Assembly (NCBI GenBank): GCA_011799875.1
Contig: CM022303.1
Span: 281,562,850-281,626,849, forward strand
Direction: 5' to 3'
Length of the DNA: 64,000 nt
Source of the DNA: Thinopyrum elongatum
Taxonomy: Eukaryota; Streptophyta; Magnoliopsida; Poales; Poaceae
Shown here: piece by piece, positions 54,805-64,000 of the stretch
Position numbering within the stretch: the stretch's first letter is position 1
How the letters are laid out: each line of letters begins with the position of its first letter
Position numbers and translations under genes: made by a program
The notes under the pieces: generated by a model
What the model saw: only the letters and a program-made list of their open reading frames with translations
Told to the model about the DNA's origin: nothing
Database searches by the model: none

Positions 54805-56322
54805 TGATGACCCACAAGTATATGGGATCAATTGTAGCCTTTTCGATAAGTAAGAGTGTCGAACCCAATGAGGAGCAGAAGGGAATGACAAGCGGTTTTC
54901 AGCAAGGTAATGTCTGCAAGTACTGAAATTGTAAGTAGCAGAGTAGTTTGATAGCCAGATAATTTGTAACGAGCAAGTAAGAATAGTAGTAACAAAAGTG
55001 CAGCAAGGTATCCCAATCCTTTTGAGGCAAAGGACAGGCCAAAACGGTCTCTTACAATAAGCAAAGCGTTCTTGAGGGTACACAGGAATTTCATCTAGTC
55101 ACTTTCATCATGTTGGTTTGATTCGTGTTCGCTACTTTGATAATTTGGTATGTGGGTGGACCGGTGCTTAGGTGTTGTTCTTACTTGAACAAACCTCCTA
55201 CTTATGATTAACCCCCTCGCAAGCATCCACAACTACGAGAAAAGTATTAAGAATAAATTCTAACCATAGCATTAAACTTTTGGATCCAATCGGTCCCTTA
55301 CGGAATAGCGCATAAACTAGGGTTTAAGCTTCTGTCACTCTCGCAACCCATCATCTAATAACTACTCCACAATGCATTCCCTTAGGCCCAAATATGGTGA
55401 AGTGTCATGTAGTCGACGTTCACATGACACCACTAAGGGAATCACAACACACGTACTATCAAAATATCGAACACATATCAAGTTCACATGATTACTTGCA
55501 ACATGATTTCTCCTGTGACCTCAAGAACAAAAGTAACTACTCATAAATGATAATCATGCTCAAGATCAGAGGGGTATTAAATAGCATATTGGATTCGAAC
55601 ATATAATCTTCCATCAAATAAACCATATAGTAATCAACTACAAGATGTAATCAACACTACTAGTCACCCACAAGCACCAATCTATAGTTCCGGTACAAAG
55701 ATTGAACACAAGAGATGAACTAGGGTTTGAGAGGAGATGGTGCTGTTGAAGATGTTGATGGAGATTACCCTCCCCAAGATAGGAGAGTTGTTGGTGATGA
55801 TGATGACGATGATTTCCCCCTCCGGGAGGGAAGTTCCCCCGGCGGAATCGCTCCGCCGGAGGGCAAAAGTGCTCCTGCCCAAGTTCCGCCTCGAGACGGC
55901 GGCGCTCCGTCCCGAAAGTCCTCTCCTCATTTTTTCTAGGTCAAAATGACTTATATACCAGAAGATGGGCACCGGAGGTGGGCCGAGGGGAGCACAACCT
56001 ACCAGGGTGCGCCTGGGCTCCCTGGCGCGCCCAAGTGGGTTGTGCCCACCTGGTAGGCCCCCTCTGGTACTTATTGGCTCCAATATTTCTCATTTATTCC
56101 ATAAAAATCCCCATAAAGTTTCAGCTCATTTGGAGTTGTGCAGAATAGGTAGCCTGACGTAGCTTTTTCAGGTCCAGATTTCCAGCTGCCGGAATTCTCC
56201 CTCTTTGTGTGTACCTTGCATATTATGAGAGAAAAGGCATTAGAATTACTCCAAAAATCACTATTATGCATAAAAACATCATAAATAACAGTAGGAAAAC
56301 ATGATGCAAAATGGACGTATCA
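54805..56322 (-). repeat. 3' LTR of the Athila-type element (1518 bp)
   Basis: TGATGACCCACAAG to GGACGTATCA on the plus strand. On the minus strand it starts TGATACGTCCATTTTGC. GGCGCGCC at 56024-56031 and TATATAA at 55951-55957 (minus) mark the promoter. Confidence 0.88.
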
Positions 56323-56338
56323 ACTCCCTCAAGCTTAG
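56323..56338 (-). other. Polypurine tract of the Athila-type element
   Basis: AAGCTTGAGGGAGT on the minus strand, directly before the LTR start. Confidence 0.75.
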
Positions 56339-57984
56339 ACCTCGCTTGTCCTCAAGCGAAAACCGAAATCGAAAAACATGTCCACATGCTTAGAGAGAGA
56401 GGTGTCGATAAAAACAAAATACTGACATAGAAGCATCATGTAATTTTATTATAACATCAACAAACTTTTAACATAAAACTTTTATCATAGAACTTTTATC
56501 ACAGACTTCTCATGAATAAGTAACAATTCATCACACAATCGAAGTATAAAGCATAAACTCTATTAGAAACCAACAAACTATGTTCTCAGTCAACTTTGCA
56601 ACTACAATTCATCATCTTTTAAGGAAGGGTCACGTATCGGAGCCTTTAGGCAAGTCCACATACTCAACCATCATATAGTCTTCTATGATTGCTAACACTC
56701 ACCGCATACACATGAGCAAAACGTTTCAACCGGACACATAGAAAGATAGGGGCTTATAGTTTCGCCTCCCAACGTATTCACCTCAAGGGTGATGTCAACA
56801 ATAATAACTCATGCTTCCCATATTCAACTGGACATATGTGCCTAGATCTTTCCTCACCACATGATGCTTGCCAAAGGAGAAAAATAAAAGGAAAAGAGAG
56901 AAGTACTTTGACTCTTGCATAAAAGTAAATACATAAAAATAAAAGATAGGCCCTTCGCAGAGGGAAGCAGAGGTTGCCATGCGCTTATTTGTTTGTATGC
57001 TCAACCCCTTAATGCAAAAGAACGTCACGTTATATTGCCCCTTGTGATGGCAACCTTTATTATGCAGTCTGTCGCTTTTATTCTTCACCATCACAAGTTC
57101 GTACAACGCTCAATTTTCTCTTACACTAAATGATCTCACACTTTTAGAGGCAAATTTTATTGCCTTATTGCACCGATGACAACTTACTTGAAGGATCTTA
57201 CTCAATTCATAGGTAGATATAGTGGACTCTCGAAAATAAGATTTCGGTTTAAGGGTTTTTTGGATGCACAAGTAGTATCTCTACTTAGTGCAGAATTTTT
57301 GGCTAGCAAAGATGGGGGGCAAGCACCACATGTTGAATGATCTATGACAATATAACTTCTATGTGAATATGAACAAACATAAATCATTAAGTTGTCTTCC
57401 TTGTCCAACATCCACAATTTTGGCATATAATATTTTGATGGGGGCTCACAATCACAAAAGATTTCCATGATAGTGTATTTATATGTGAATCGTCTCTTCC
57501 CTTATTAATTCTTTCATGAGTTGCATCATTGACTAATGCTATGTTTGTCAATCTCTAATAAATTTTTCTACTTATACTTTTCATTATGTGGTGTTATCAC
57601 CTACCATACCATTAGCATATGATCTTTTCATTTATTTCCTTTCTCTTTATTGAAACATGAAAGTAAAGAAAGCAAAAACTCAAACTAAACTTTATTATAT
57701 ACTCCCTCCGTCCCAAAATAAGTGACTTAACTTTGTACTAAAGTTAGTACAAAGTTAAGTCACTTATTTTGGGACGGAGGGAGTATCTCGCACACGATTA
57801 CAAGGATGGATTACTAAGCAAGCTCTCAAAAAGAAAGGATCGAACTAAACTTTTATTCATCTAAAGCAAAAGATAACCATGGATCGAACTAAGAAAAGTA
57901 AAGGCAAAAGATAGTGGGGGTGATATGATACCGGGGCACCTCCCCCAAGATTGGCGGAAGCCAAGGGGAGTGCCCATACCCGAT
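56339..57984 (-). other. 3' UTR of the Athila-type element
   Basis: No supported gene. 57030-57350 is an inverted copy of 54480-54804. A Stowaway MITE is inserted at 57702-57783. Confidence 0.65.
57702..57783. mobile_element. 82-bp Stowaway MITE
   Basis: CTCCCTCCGTCCCAAAATAA at one end and its inverted copy at the other, nearly a perfect palindrome, with TA duplications at 57700-57701 and 57784-57785. Typical Tc1/Mariner-derived MITE. Confidence 0.97.
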
Positions 57985-58514
57985 ACTCAATTTTCTTTTG
58001 GTGATGAAGAAGGAGGTGGTGGTGGTGATGAAGTAGAAGTGATCTTGTCCTTGGGTTTCCATTGCAGGGGCTCACCATTATAAGAGGAGGAGTGAGTCTC
58101 ATGGGTCCTGCAACTGGCAGCCAAACTCATACCTTTAAACCTTGCCTCATATTCAAAGACTTGGTTTTGGAGGTCATAGATCTGGCTCTGGAGGAAGTTG
58201 ATTTACTCGTTGAAGGAGAAGACGCTGTCCTTCATGGACTTGCCCTCCACCTTGAGATCACGGGTGTAGTCCGCGATCATGAGGTGATTGGCATTGAGTC
58301 CACGTTCCACCATCCCCTTGCACCGAAAAACGTCTTGCTCCACAGCTTCAAGCCTAGCCACCACGGATCCAGTCCCCTTGGGGCCTTGCACATCGCGGAT
58401 GTGGAGCACCCCCTCACGCATCTGGATAGCTTGAGGGTGCTGCATCACCTCCCGCAGATATGGGTTGATGACATTCTCGAAGAACTTGTCCTTGGAGGAG
58501 CTTGAAGCGGCCAT
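57985..58514 (-). pseudogene. Extra ORF between integrase and 3' LTR, about 176 aa with one stop
   Basis: Starts MAASSSSKDKFFENVINPYL at 58514. The open part is 103 aa to a TAA (58203-58205), after which the same frame continues with INFLQSQIYDLQNQVFEYEA and ends SSPPPPSSSPKEN. The protein is helical and heptad-like (VVARLEAVEQDVFRCKGMVE, then the part after the stop), suggesting a coiled coil, with a Pro/Ser-rich tail. No signal peptide or membrane segment, so it is not an envelope protein of ordinary type, although it sits in the env position. It has its own TATA box 84 bp upstream. The stop probably arose from CAA. Function unknown. Confidence 0.6.
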
Positions 58515-58597
58515 GGTGGATTAGATCTGTCAGAAAACAACAAGGAAAAGAAAACAGGAGATTTCTCCGTGATACGAAGGTCAATAGGTTCGGGGGG

Positions 58598-58603
58598 TAT
58601 ATA
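58598..58603 (-). promoter_or_regulatory. Internal promoter (TATA) of the extra ORF
   Basis: TTTATATACC on the minus strand, 84 bp before the ATG at 58514. A 13-bp palindrome with two GGCGCGCC cores lies 80-107 bp upstream, like the LTR promoter of the same element. Confidence 0.6.
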
Positions 58604-58682
58604 AAGATTTTTTATCTTGGGAAACAAGCAAACGGAAGAAAAACGGAGTCCGGAAGGTACCCGAGGTGGGCATAACCCACCT

Positions 58683-58710
58683 GGGCGCGCCTGGCAAGCC
58701 AGGCGCGCCC
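58683..58710. repeat. Perfect 13-bp GC palindrome
   Basis: GGGCGCGCCTGGC, AA, then its complement. Lies between the internal TATA box and the solo LTR. Confidence 0.9.
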
Positions 58711-58727
58711 TGGTGTCTTGTGCCCAC

Positions 58728-60233
58728 TGATGACCCACAAGTATATGGGATCAATTGTAGCCTTTTCGATAAGTAAGAGTGTCGAACCCAACGAGGAGCA
58801 GAAGGAAATGACAAGCAGTTTTCAGCAAGGTAATGTCTGCAAGTCCTGAAATTGTAAGTAGCAGAGTAGTTTGATAGCCAGATAATTTGTAACGAGCAAG
58901 TAACAATAGTAGTAAGAAAAGTGCAGCAAGGTAGCCCAATCCTTTTGAGGCAAAGGACAGGCCAAAACGGTCTCTTATAATAAGCAAAGCGTTCTTGAGG
59001 GTACACAGGAATTTCATCTAGTCACTTTCATCATGTTGGTTCGATTCGTGTTCACTACTTTGATAATTTGGTATGTGGGTGGACCGGTGCTTAGGTGCTG
59101 TTCTTACTTGAGCAAACCTCCTACTTATGATTAACCCCCTCGCAAGGATCCGCAACTACGAGAAAAGTATTAAGAATAAATTCTAACCATAGCATTAAAC
59201 TTTTGGATCCAATCGGTCCCTTACGGAATAGCGCATAAACTAGGGTTTAAGCTTCTGTCACTCTCGCAACCCATCATCTAATAACTACTCCACAATGCAT
59301 TCCCTTAGGCCCAAATATGGTGAAGTGTCATGTAGTCAACGTTCACATGACACCACTAAGGGAATCACAACACACATACTATCAAAATATCGAAACACAA
59401 TATCAAGTTCACATGATTACTTGCAACATGATTTCTCCCGTGACCTCACAAACAGTAACTACTCACAAATGATAATCAGCTCAAGATCAGAGGGGTATAA
59501 ATAGCATATTGGATCTGAACATATAATCTTCCCCCAATAAACCATATAGTAATCAACTACAAGATGTAATCAACACTACTAGTCACCCACAAGCACCAAT
59601 CTATAGTTCCGGTACAAAGATTGAACACAAGAGATGAACTAGGGTTTGAGAGGAGATGGTGCTGTTGAAGATGTTGATGGGAGATTACCCTCCCCAGATG
59701 GAGGAGTTGTTGGTGATGATGATTGATGAATTTCCCCCTCTGGGGGGGAAGTTCCCCCGGCGGAATCGCTCCGCCGGGGCAAAAGTGCTCCTGCCCAAGT
59801 TCCGCCTCGAGACAGTGGCGCTCCATCCCGAAATTCCTCTCTTTATTTTTCTAGGTCAAAAATGACTTATTACCAGAAAGATGGGCACCGGAGGTGGGCC
59901 GAGGGGAGCACAACCCCCAGGGCGCGCTGGGCTCCCTGGCGCGCCCAGGTGGGTTGTGCCCACCTGGTGGGCCCCCTCTAGTACTTATTGGCTCCAATAT
60001 TTCTCATTTATTCCATAAAAAACCCCCGTGAAGTTTCAGCTCATGTGAGTTGTGCATAGGTACCTTGACGTAGCTTTTTCAAGGTCCAAGTTTCCAGCTG
60101 CCGGAATTCTCCCTCTTTGTGTGTACCTGCATATTATGAGAGAAAGGCATTAGAATTACTCCAAAAAGCATTATTATGTATAAAACACTCATAAATAACA
60201 GTAGGAAAACATGATGCAAAATGGACGTATCCC
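58728..60233 (-). repeat. Solo LTR of the same Athila-type family
   Basis: About 1505 bp, clearly the same LTR as 54805-56322 with scattered substitutions and small indels. Left flank CCCAC (58723-58727) and right flank CCCAC (60234-60238) suggest the target duplication, though the right LTR end is GTATCCC where GTATCA is expected. No PBS or polypurine tract adjoins it, so it is not the 5' LTR of the element at its left. Confidence 0.75.
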
Positions 60234-60238
60234 CCCAC

Positions 60239-60951
60239 CAGGGGTGCCTTCCAGGTTGCTTCTTATTTTCCTAATTTTCTAAATATTCCAAAACTCGCAA
60301 AAAATATTTTTGCGGATTTTTCAGAGTCTGTTTACTTACCGTACACGTACCTCCTCCTTTTCACGATTCTGGAGTGTCCGGAAGGACTCTTTATGTGTTC
60401 TTCCGGTGTCATAGTTTGGATAATATTACTTTCAACATAATGGGCGTACCTAAGATATATATGTTTTATTCGTTACCCATTGACAACCTTCGGGTTAGTT
60501 CCTTCGGCATTATTTATTTTGATAGCTCCAGACCGATAAACCTCCTCGATAACATAGGGTCCTTCCCTTTTGGAGAGGAGTTTTCCTGCAAGAAATCTAA
60601 ATGAGAGTTGTACAAAAAACATATTCTCCAACTTTGAACTCACACTTTTGGATTCTTTATCATGCCATCTTTTAACTTTTTCTTAAATAACTTGGCATTT
60701 TCATAGCTTGGGTTCTCCATTCATCTAATGAGCTAATATCAAATAACCTCTTTTCACCGGCAAGTTTGAAATCATAGTTGAGTTCTTTAATGCCCTCTCT
60801 TATGTTCAACTCAAGAGGCAAATGACAAGCTTTTCCATAAACCATTTTATAAGAGACATACCCATAGGATTTTTATATGTTTTTCATAAACCCAGTGCAT
60901 CATCTAATTTCTTAGACCAATTCTTCCGGGACATTGACAGTCTTTGCAAAA
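60239..60951 (-). pseudogene. Athila pol C-terminus, degraded
   Basis: The minus-strand reading gives pieces such as RICFLYNSHLDFLQENSSPK and, near 60400, words corresponding to the end of Athila pol. Several frameshifts. It follows the integrase core. Confidence 0.6.
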
Positions 60952-61466
60952 TTAATTTATTTCTCTATTGCTAAGTTCAACTTGACCACTAGACTGAGGA
61001 TGATAGGGTGATGCAATTATATGGTTAACATCATACTTGGCAAGCAGTTTACGGAAAGCACCATGAATAAAGTGTGAACCACCATCAGTCATAATATCTA
61101 GGGACTCCAAACCTTGGGAAAATAACTTCCTTAAGCATTTAATAAGGTGTTTGTGATCAGCACTACTAGTTGGAATAGCTTCTACCCACTTAGTATCATA
61201 ATCAACAACAACCAAATATAGTATACCCATTAAGGAAGGAAAAGGTCCCATGAAATCAAATCCCAAACATCAAATGGTTCAACAGCAAGAGAATAATCCA
61301 TAGGCATTTCTTGACGCTTACCGATATTACCTATTCTTTGACTATCATCACAAGATAAAACGAACTTACGAGCATCCTTGAAGAGAGTAGGCCAATAAAC
61401 CAGATTGCAATACCTTATGAAGTTTCGTTCTCCCGCATGAGTCCTCCATAAGCTTCGAGATGACAT
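60952..61466 (-). pseudogene. Athila-lineage integrase, two frames
   Basis: 61230-61466 has part of the zinc finger (FVLSCDDSQRIGNIG; the second cysteine of CxxC is Ser) and 60952-61266 the core: D in FDFMGPF, D in MTDGGSHF, E in SSGQVELSN. The three catalytic acids are kept but a frameshift at about 61230-61266 splits finger from core. Confidence 0.85.
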
Positions 61467-61879
61467 TTTTGTAGGATTTGTCCCTGTTCGTGCTCAGGTA
61501 CACAACGTCTAATATACCATCTACTCCTTCTTTATAAAGATGTGGGTCATCCCAGAAGTAATGTCTTAAATCATAGAAGAATTTTTTCTTTTGTTGGTAT
61601 GTAAGCTAGGTGGTAATACTTAGCAACAATGTAATTACATAATCAGCATACCAAGGAGTGTATTAGAAACATTTATTGCAGCTAACTGCTCATCCGGAAA
61701 GCTATCATCAATAGGTATGGGTCATCAAGGACATTTTCAAGCCTAGACAAGTTATCAGCTACGGGATTCTCTGCTCCTTTTCTATCAGTAATATGCAAAT
61801 CAAATTCTTGTAGCAAAGAACCCACCTATGAGTCTAGGTTTAGCATCTTTCTTTTCCATAAGATTATGTATAGCGCATG

Positions 61880-62360
61880 ATCGGTGTGAACAGTCACTTT
61901 AGAATCAACAATGTAGGATCTAAATTTATCACAAGCAAACACAACTGCTAAGAATTCTTTTTCAGTAGTAGCATAATTCGTTGGGCACTGTCTAGAGTTT
62001 TACTAGACTAATGGATAACATTTAGTTTCTTATCAACTCTTTGTCCTAGAATTGTACCAACAGCATAATCACTAGCATTACACATAATTTCAAAAGGCAA
62101 GTTCCAATCAGGTGGTTGAACAATAGGTGCATTAATTAAGGCTTTCTTGAGTGTTTCAAGGCTTCTAAACAAGGCCCTGTCTAGAGTTTTACTAGCATAA
62201 GGGATAACATTTAGTTTCTTATCAACTCTTTGTCCTAGAATTGCACACAACAGCATAATCACTAGCATTACACATAATTTCAAAAGGCAAGTTCCAATCA
62301 GGTGGTTGAATAATAGGTGCAGTAATTAAGCTTTCTTGAGTGTTTCGAAGGCTTCTAACA
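61880..62360 (-). pseudogene. Athila RNase H with internal duplication
   Basis: The motif CNASDYAVGTILGQRVDKKL occurs with Asn where the catalytic Asp is expected (CDAS). A tandem duplication of about 189 bp (61988-62176 and 62177-62359) repeats this part, so two copies of the GQRVDKKLNVI motif are present. Confidence 0.8.
61988..62359. repeat. 189-bp tandem duplication in RNase H
   Basis: Both units start CTGTCTAGAGTTTTACTAG and end near AAGGCTTCTAA, with a few differences. Confidence 0.85.
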
Positions 62361-62364
62361 ATCA

Positions 62365-63120
62365 TCATAAAAACGAAAGGAGTGTCCTTTTGCAAAAGAT
62401 TTGTAAGAGGCCTAGAAATTTTAGGAACTCTTTGATAAATCTCCTATAGAAACCACATGACCAGGAAACTACGAATACCTTTGATATCTTTAGGACATGG
62501 CATTTTCTCAATTGCATCAACCTTACTTTGTCCACCTCAATACCTCTTTCAGAACTTTTATGGCCCAAAACAATACCTCATTCACCATAAAGTGCACTTC
62601 TCCTAGTTCAAGACAAGATTTGTTTGCTCACTCTCTGCAACACTCATCAAGATTGCTTAACACTCATCAAAAGACTTCCATAAACAGAAAAGTCATCCAT
62701 GAAAACCTCAACAATCTTTTCACAAAAGTCAGAGAAATAGCAGTCAAACATCTTTGAAAGGTAGCAGGTGCATGTCATAAACCAAAAGGCATACGTCTAT
62801 AAGCATAGTTCCAAAGGACAATGTGAAAGTGGTATTTCCTTGATCAGGTTGAGAAACAGGTATTTGTGAAACACCAGAATATCCATCAAGGAAAACAAAA
62901 ATGTGTGTGCTTTGACAATCTTTCTAGCATTTGATCAATAAAAGGCAAAGGGTAATGATCTATTCTAGTTGCTTTGTTTAATTTTCTAAAATCATTTACC
63001 ATTCTATAGCCTGTAACAATTCTTTGTGGGATGAGTTCATTTTTATCATTAGGAACAACAGTAATTCCTCCTCTTCTTAGGGACACATGAACAGGACTTA
63101 CCCACCTACTATCGCTATAG
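62365..63120 (-). pseudogene. Athila-lineage reverse transcriptase, degraded
   Basis: Pieces in several frames: RRGGITVVPNDKNELIPQRI and HYPLPFIDQMLERLSKHTHF (62886-63086), the catalytic FMDD in EVFMDDFSVYG (62690-62707) and the thumb/connection part GFYRRFIKEF (62365-62568). Frameshifts and stops between them rule out function. Confidence 0.85.
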
Positions 63121-63813
63121 GAGAGATTATCCTGCTTACAGAAGTTTTAATATTTCCGTTCTTACCACTTCTTCATCTTCGGATTTAACTGACGTTGGTG
63201 ATCAACACAGGTTTAGCATCAGGTTCCATATTAATTTTGTGCTGACTAGAGTGGGACTAATACCCTTAAGATCATCAAGATTATATCCAATAGCAGCTCG
63301 GTGCTTCCTTAGAACTTTCAATAGTCTTTCTTCTTCATGTTCTGAAATTTAGCACTAATAATACCAGGATATATCTTTTTCTCTTCAAGATGCATATTTC
63401 AAAGTGTTTGGCAATTGTTTTAATTCAAACACAGGATCACCTTTAGTGGAGGAGGACCTCCTAGAGTTTCAATAGGCAAATTGTGTTTAAGCAGAGGCGT
63501 TGTTCAAAGAAAATCTCATCTATTTCATTTCTTTCATGCATATGTAAATCGTTTTCATGGTCTAGCAGTATTATTCTAAAGGATCAGTAGGAGGAACAGC
63601 AATAGAAGCAAGACCAATTATTTCATTCTTACTAGGCAATTCTTTTTTATGAGGTTTTCTACTAACTTGGAAAAGTTAAACTCATGAGACCAGCACCAAA
63701 ACTGACACCGACAGTTGTTTCTTAAACATCTATTTAGCATTAACGGTGTTCAGAAAGGTCTACCAAAGATAATGGACAAAAATCACTTGTGGGGAACCAA
63801 GAACAAGAAAATC
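63121..63813 (-). pseudogene. Athila pol upstream of RT
   Basis: The minus strand reads fragments expected upstream of the RT (linker to protease), such as EKKIYPGIISAKF near 63370, with many stops. It ends at the gap. Confidence 0.5.
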
Positions 63814-64000
63814 NNNNNNNNNNNNNNNNNNNNNNNNNNNNNNNNNNNNNNNNNNNNNNNNNNNNNNNNNNNNNNNNNNNNNNNNNNNNNNNNNNNNNNN
63901 NNNNNNNNNNNNNNNNNNNNNNNNNNNNNNNNNNNNNNNNNNNNNNNNNNNNNNNNNNNNNNNNNNNNNNNNNNNNNNNNNNNNNNNNNNNNNNNNNNNN
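63814..64000. other. Assembly gap (N run)
   Basis: 187 Ns to the window end. The upstream part of the Athila-type element is hidden here or lies beyond. Confidence 1.

Larger units (their letters stand above)
54805..63813 (-). mobile_element. Athila-lineage Gypsy element, minus strand, 5' part in the N gap or beyond
   Basis: From high to low coordinates: decayed pol (63.7 to 60.25 kb), a solo LTR of the same family inserted (58728-60233), an extra ORF behind its own promoter (58603 to about 57985), 3' UTR, polypurine tract and 3' LTR (56322 to 54805). The 5' LTR and gag are not visible. The left end inserts after TTCCT (54800-54804) into the WHAM-like element. Confidence 0.8.

Noticed and set aside
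54805..60233. The two LTR copies as the pair of one 5.4-kb element
   Set aside because: There is a polypurine tract next to the left LTR, but no PBS next to the right one. The right LTR is flanked by CCCAC on both sides and pol continues beyond it, so a solo LTR fits better.

Overview
The window is plant nuclear DNA of the wheat/barley tribe (Triticeae). Evidence seen directly: a Copia LTR of the Angela/BARE/WIS type, Athila-lineage Gypsy LTRs of the Sabrina and WHAM type (family names are from memory and tentative), a TAT-lineage Gypsy element, Stowaway and Mutator MITEs, and a eukaryotic tRNA gene. Almost all of it is transposable elements nested in each other. No intact host protein-coding gene is visible. 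There is no bacterial-style operon, CRISPR array or phage. Positions 63814-64000 are Ns.

Layout. (1) 1-7864: Angela-type Copia element on the minus strand, cut by the left window edge. Its LTRs are almost identical but gag-pol is dead. (2) 7865-11007: part of an unassigned LTR element, minus strand, with a GC-rich promoter segment. Angela sits in it, and it sits in the next element. (3) 11008-21042: non-autonomous Sabrina-like Gypsy element, plus strand. Its 3' LTR is split by (4) 16511-20991, a minus-strand Copia element that kept a gag pseudogene but lost pol and the U3 of one LTR; the 5-bp target duplication ATCAC is intact. (5) 21043-23787 and 37198-47200: older host sequence with a Helitron-like end, small MITEs, a FAR1-like exon, a good tRNA-Arg(UCU) gene, an 863-bp Mutator foldback element with a 9-bp target duplication, and a block of tandem duplications at 42.9-45.35 kb. 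(6) 23788-37192: a complete 13.4-kb TAT-lineage Gypsy element, minus strand, with 596-bp LTRs and CAAGG target duplications. Besides gag-pol it carries a spliced gene on the opposite strand with its own TATA box. The two transcription units converge on a 73-bp tandem array whose units can each fold into a hairpin. (7) 47200-48430: decayed 3' end of another Athila-type element. (8) 49702-54804: 5' part of a WHAM-like non-autonomous element, plus strand, broken by (9) 54805-63813, an Athila-type element, minus strand. Element 9 has a decayed pol, an extra ORF behind a promoter of its own, and a solo LTR of its own family inserted between pol and that ORF.

The most unusual material is in the accessory parts of the retrotransposons: the antisense spliced gene and hairpin array of the TAT element, the SGFG-repeat protein shared by two elements that lack gag and pol, the extra ORF downstream of the Athila integrase, the palindrome array in front of the Copia LTR promoter, and a GGCGCGCC box upstream of TATA in three promoters. 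Statements about ancestral codons rest on recall of related Triticeae copies and are inference. Ages from LTR divergence assume about 1.3e-8 substitutions per site per year.
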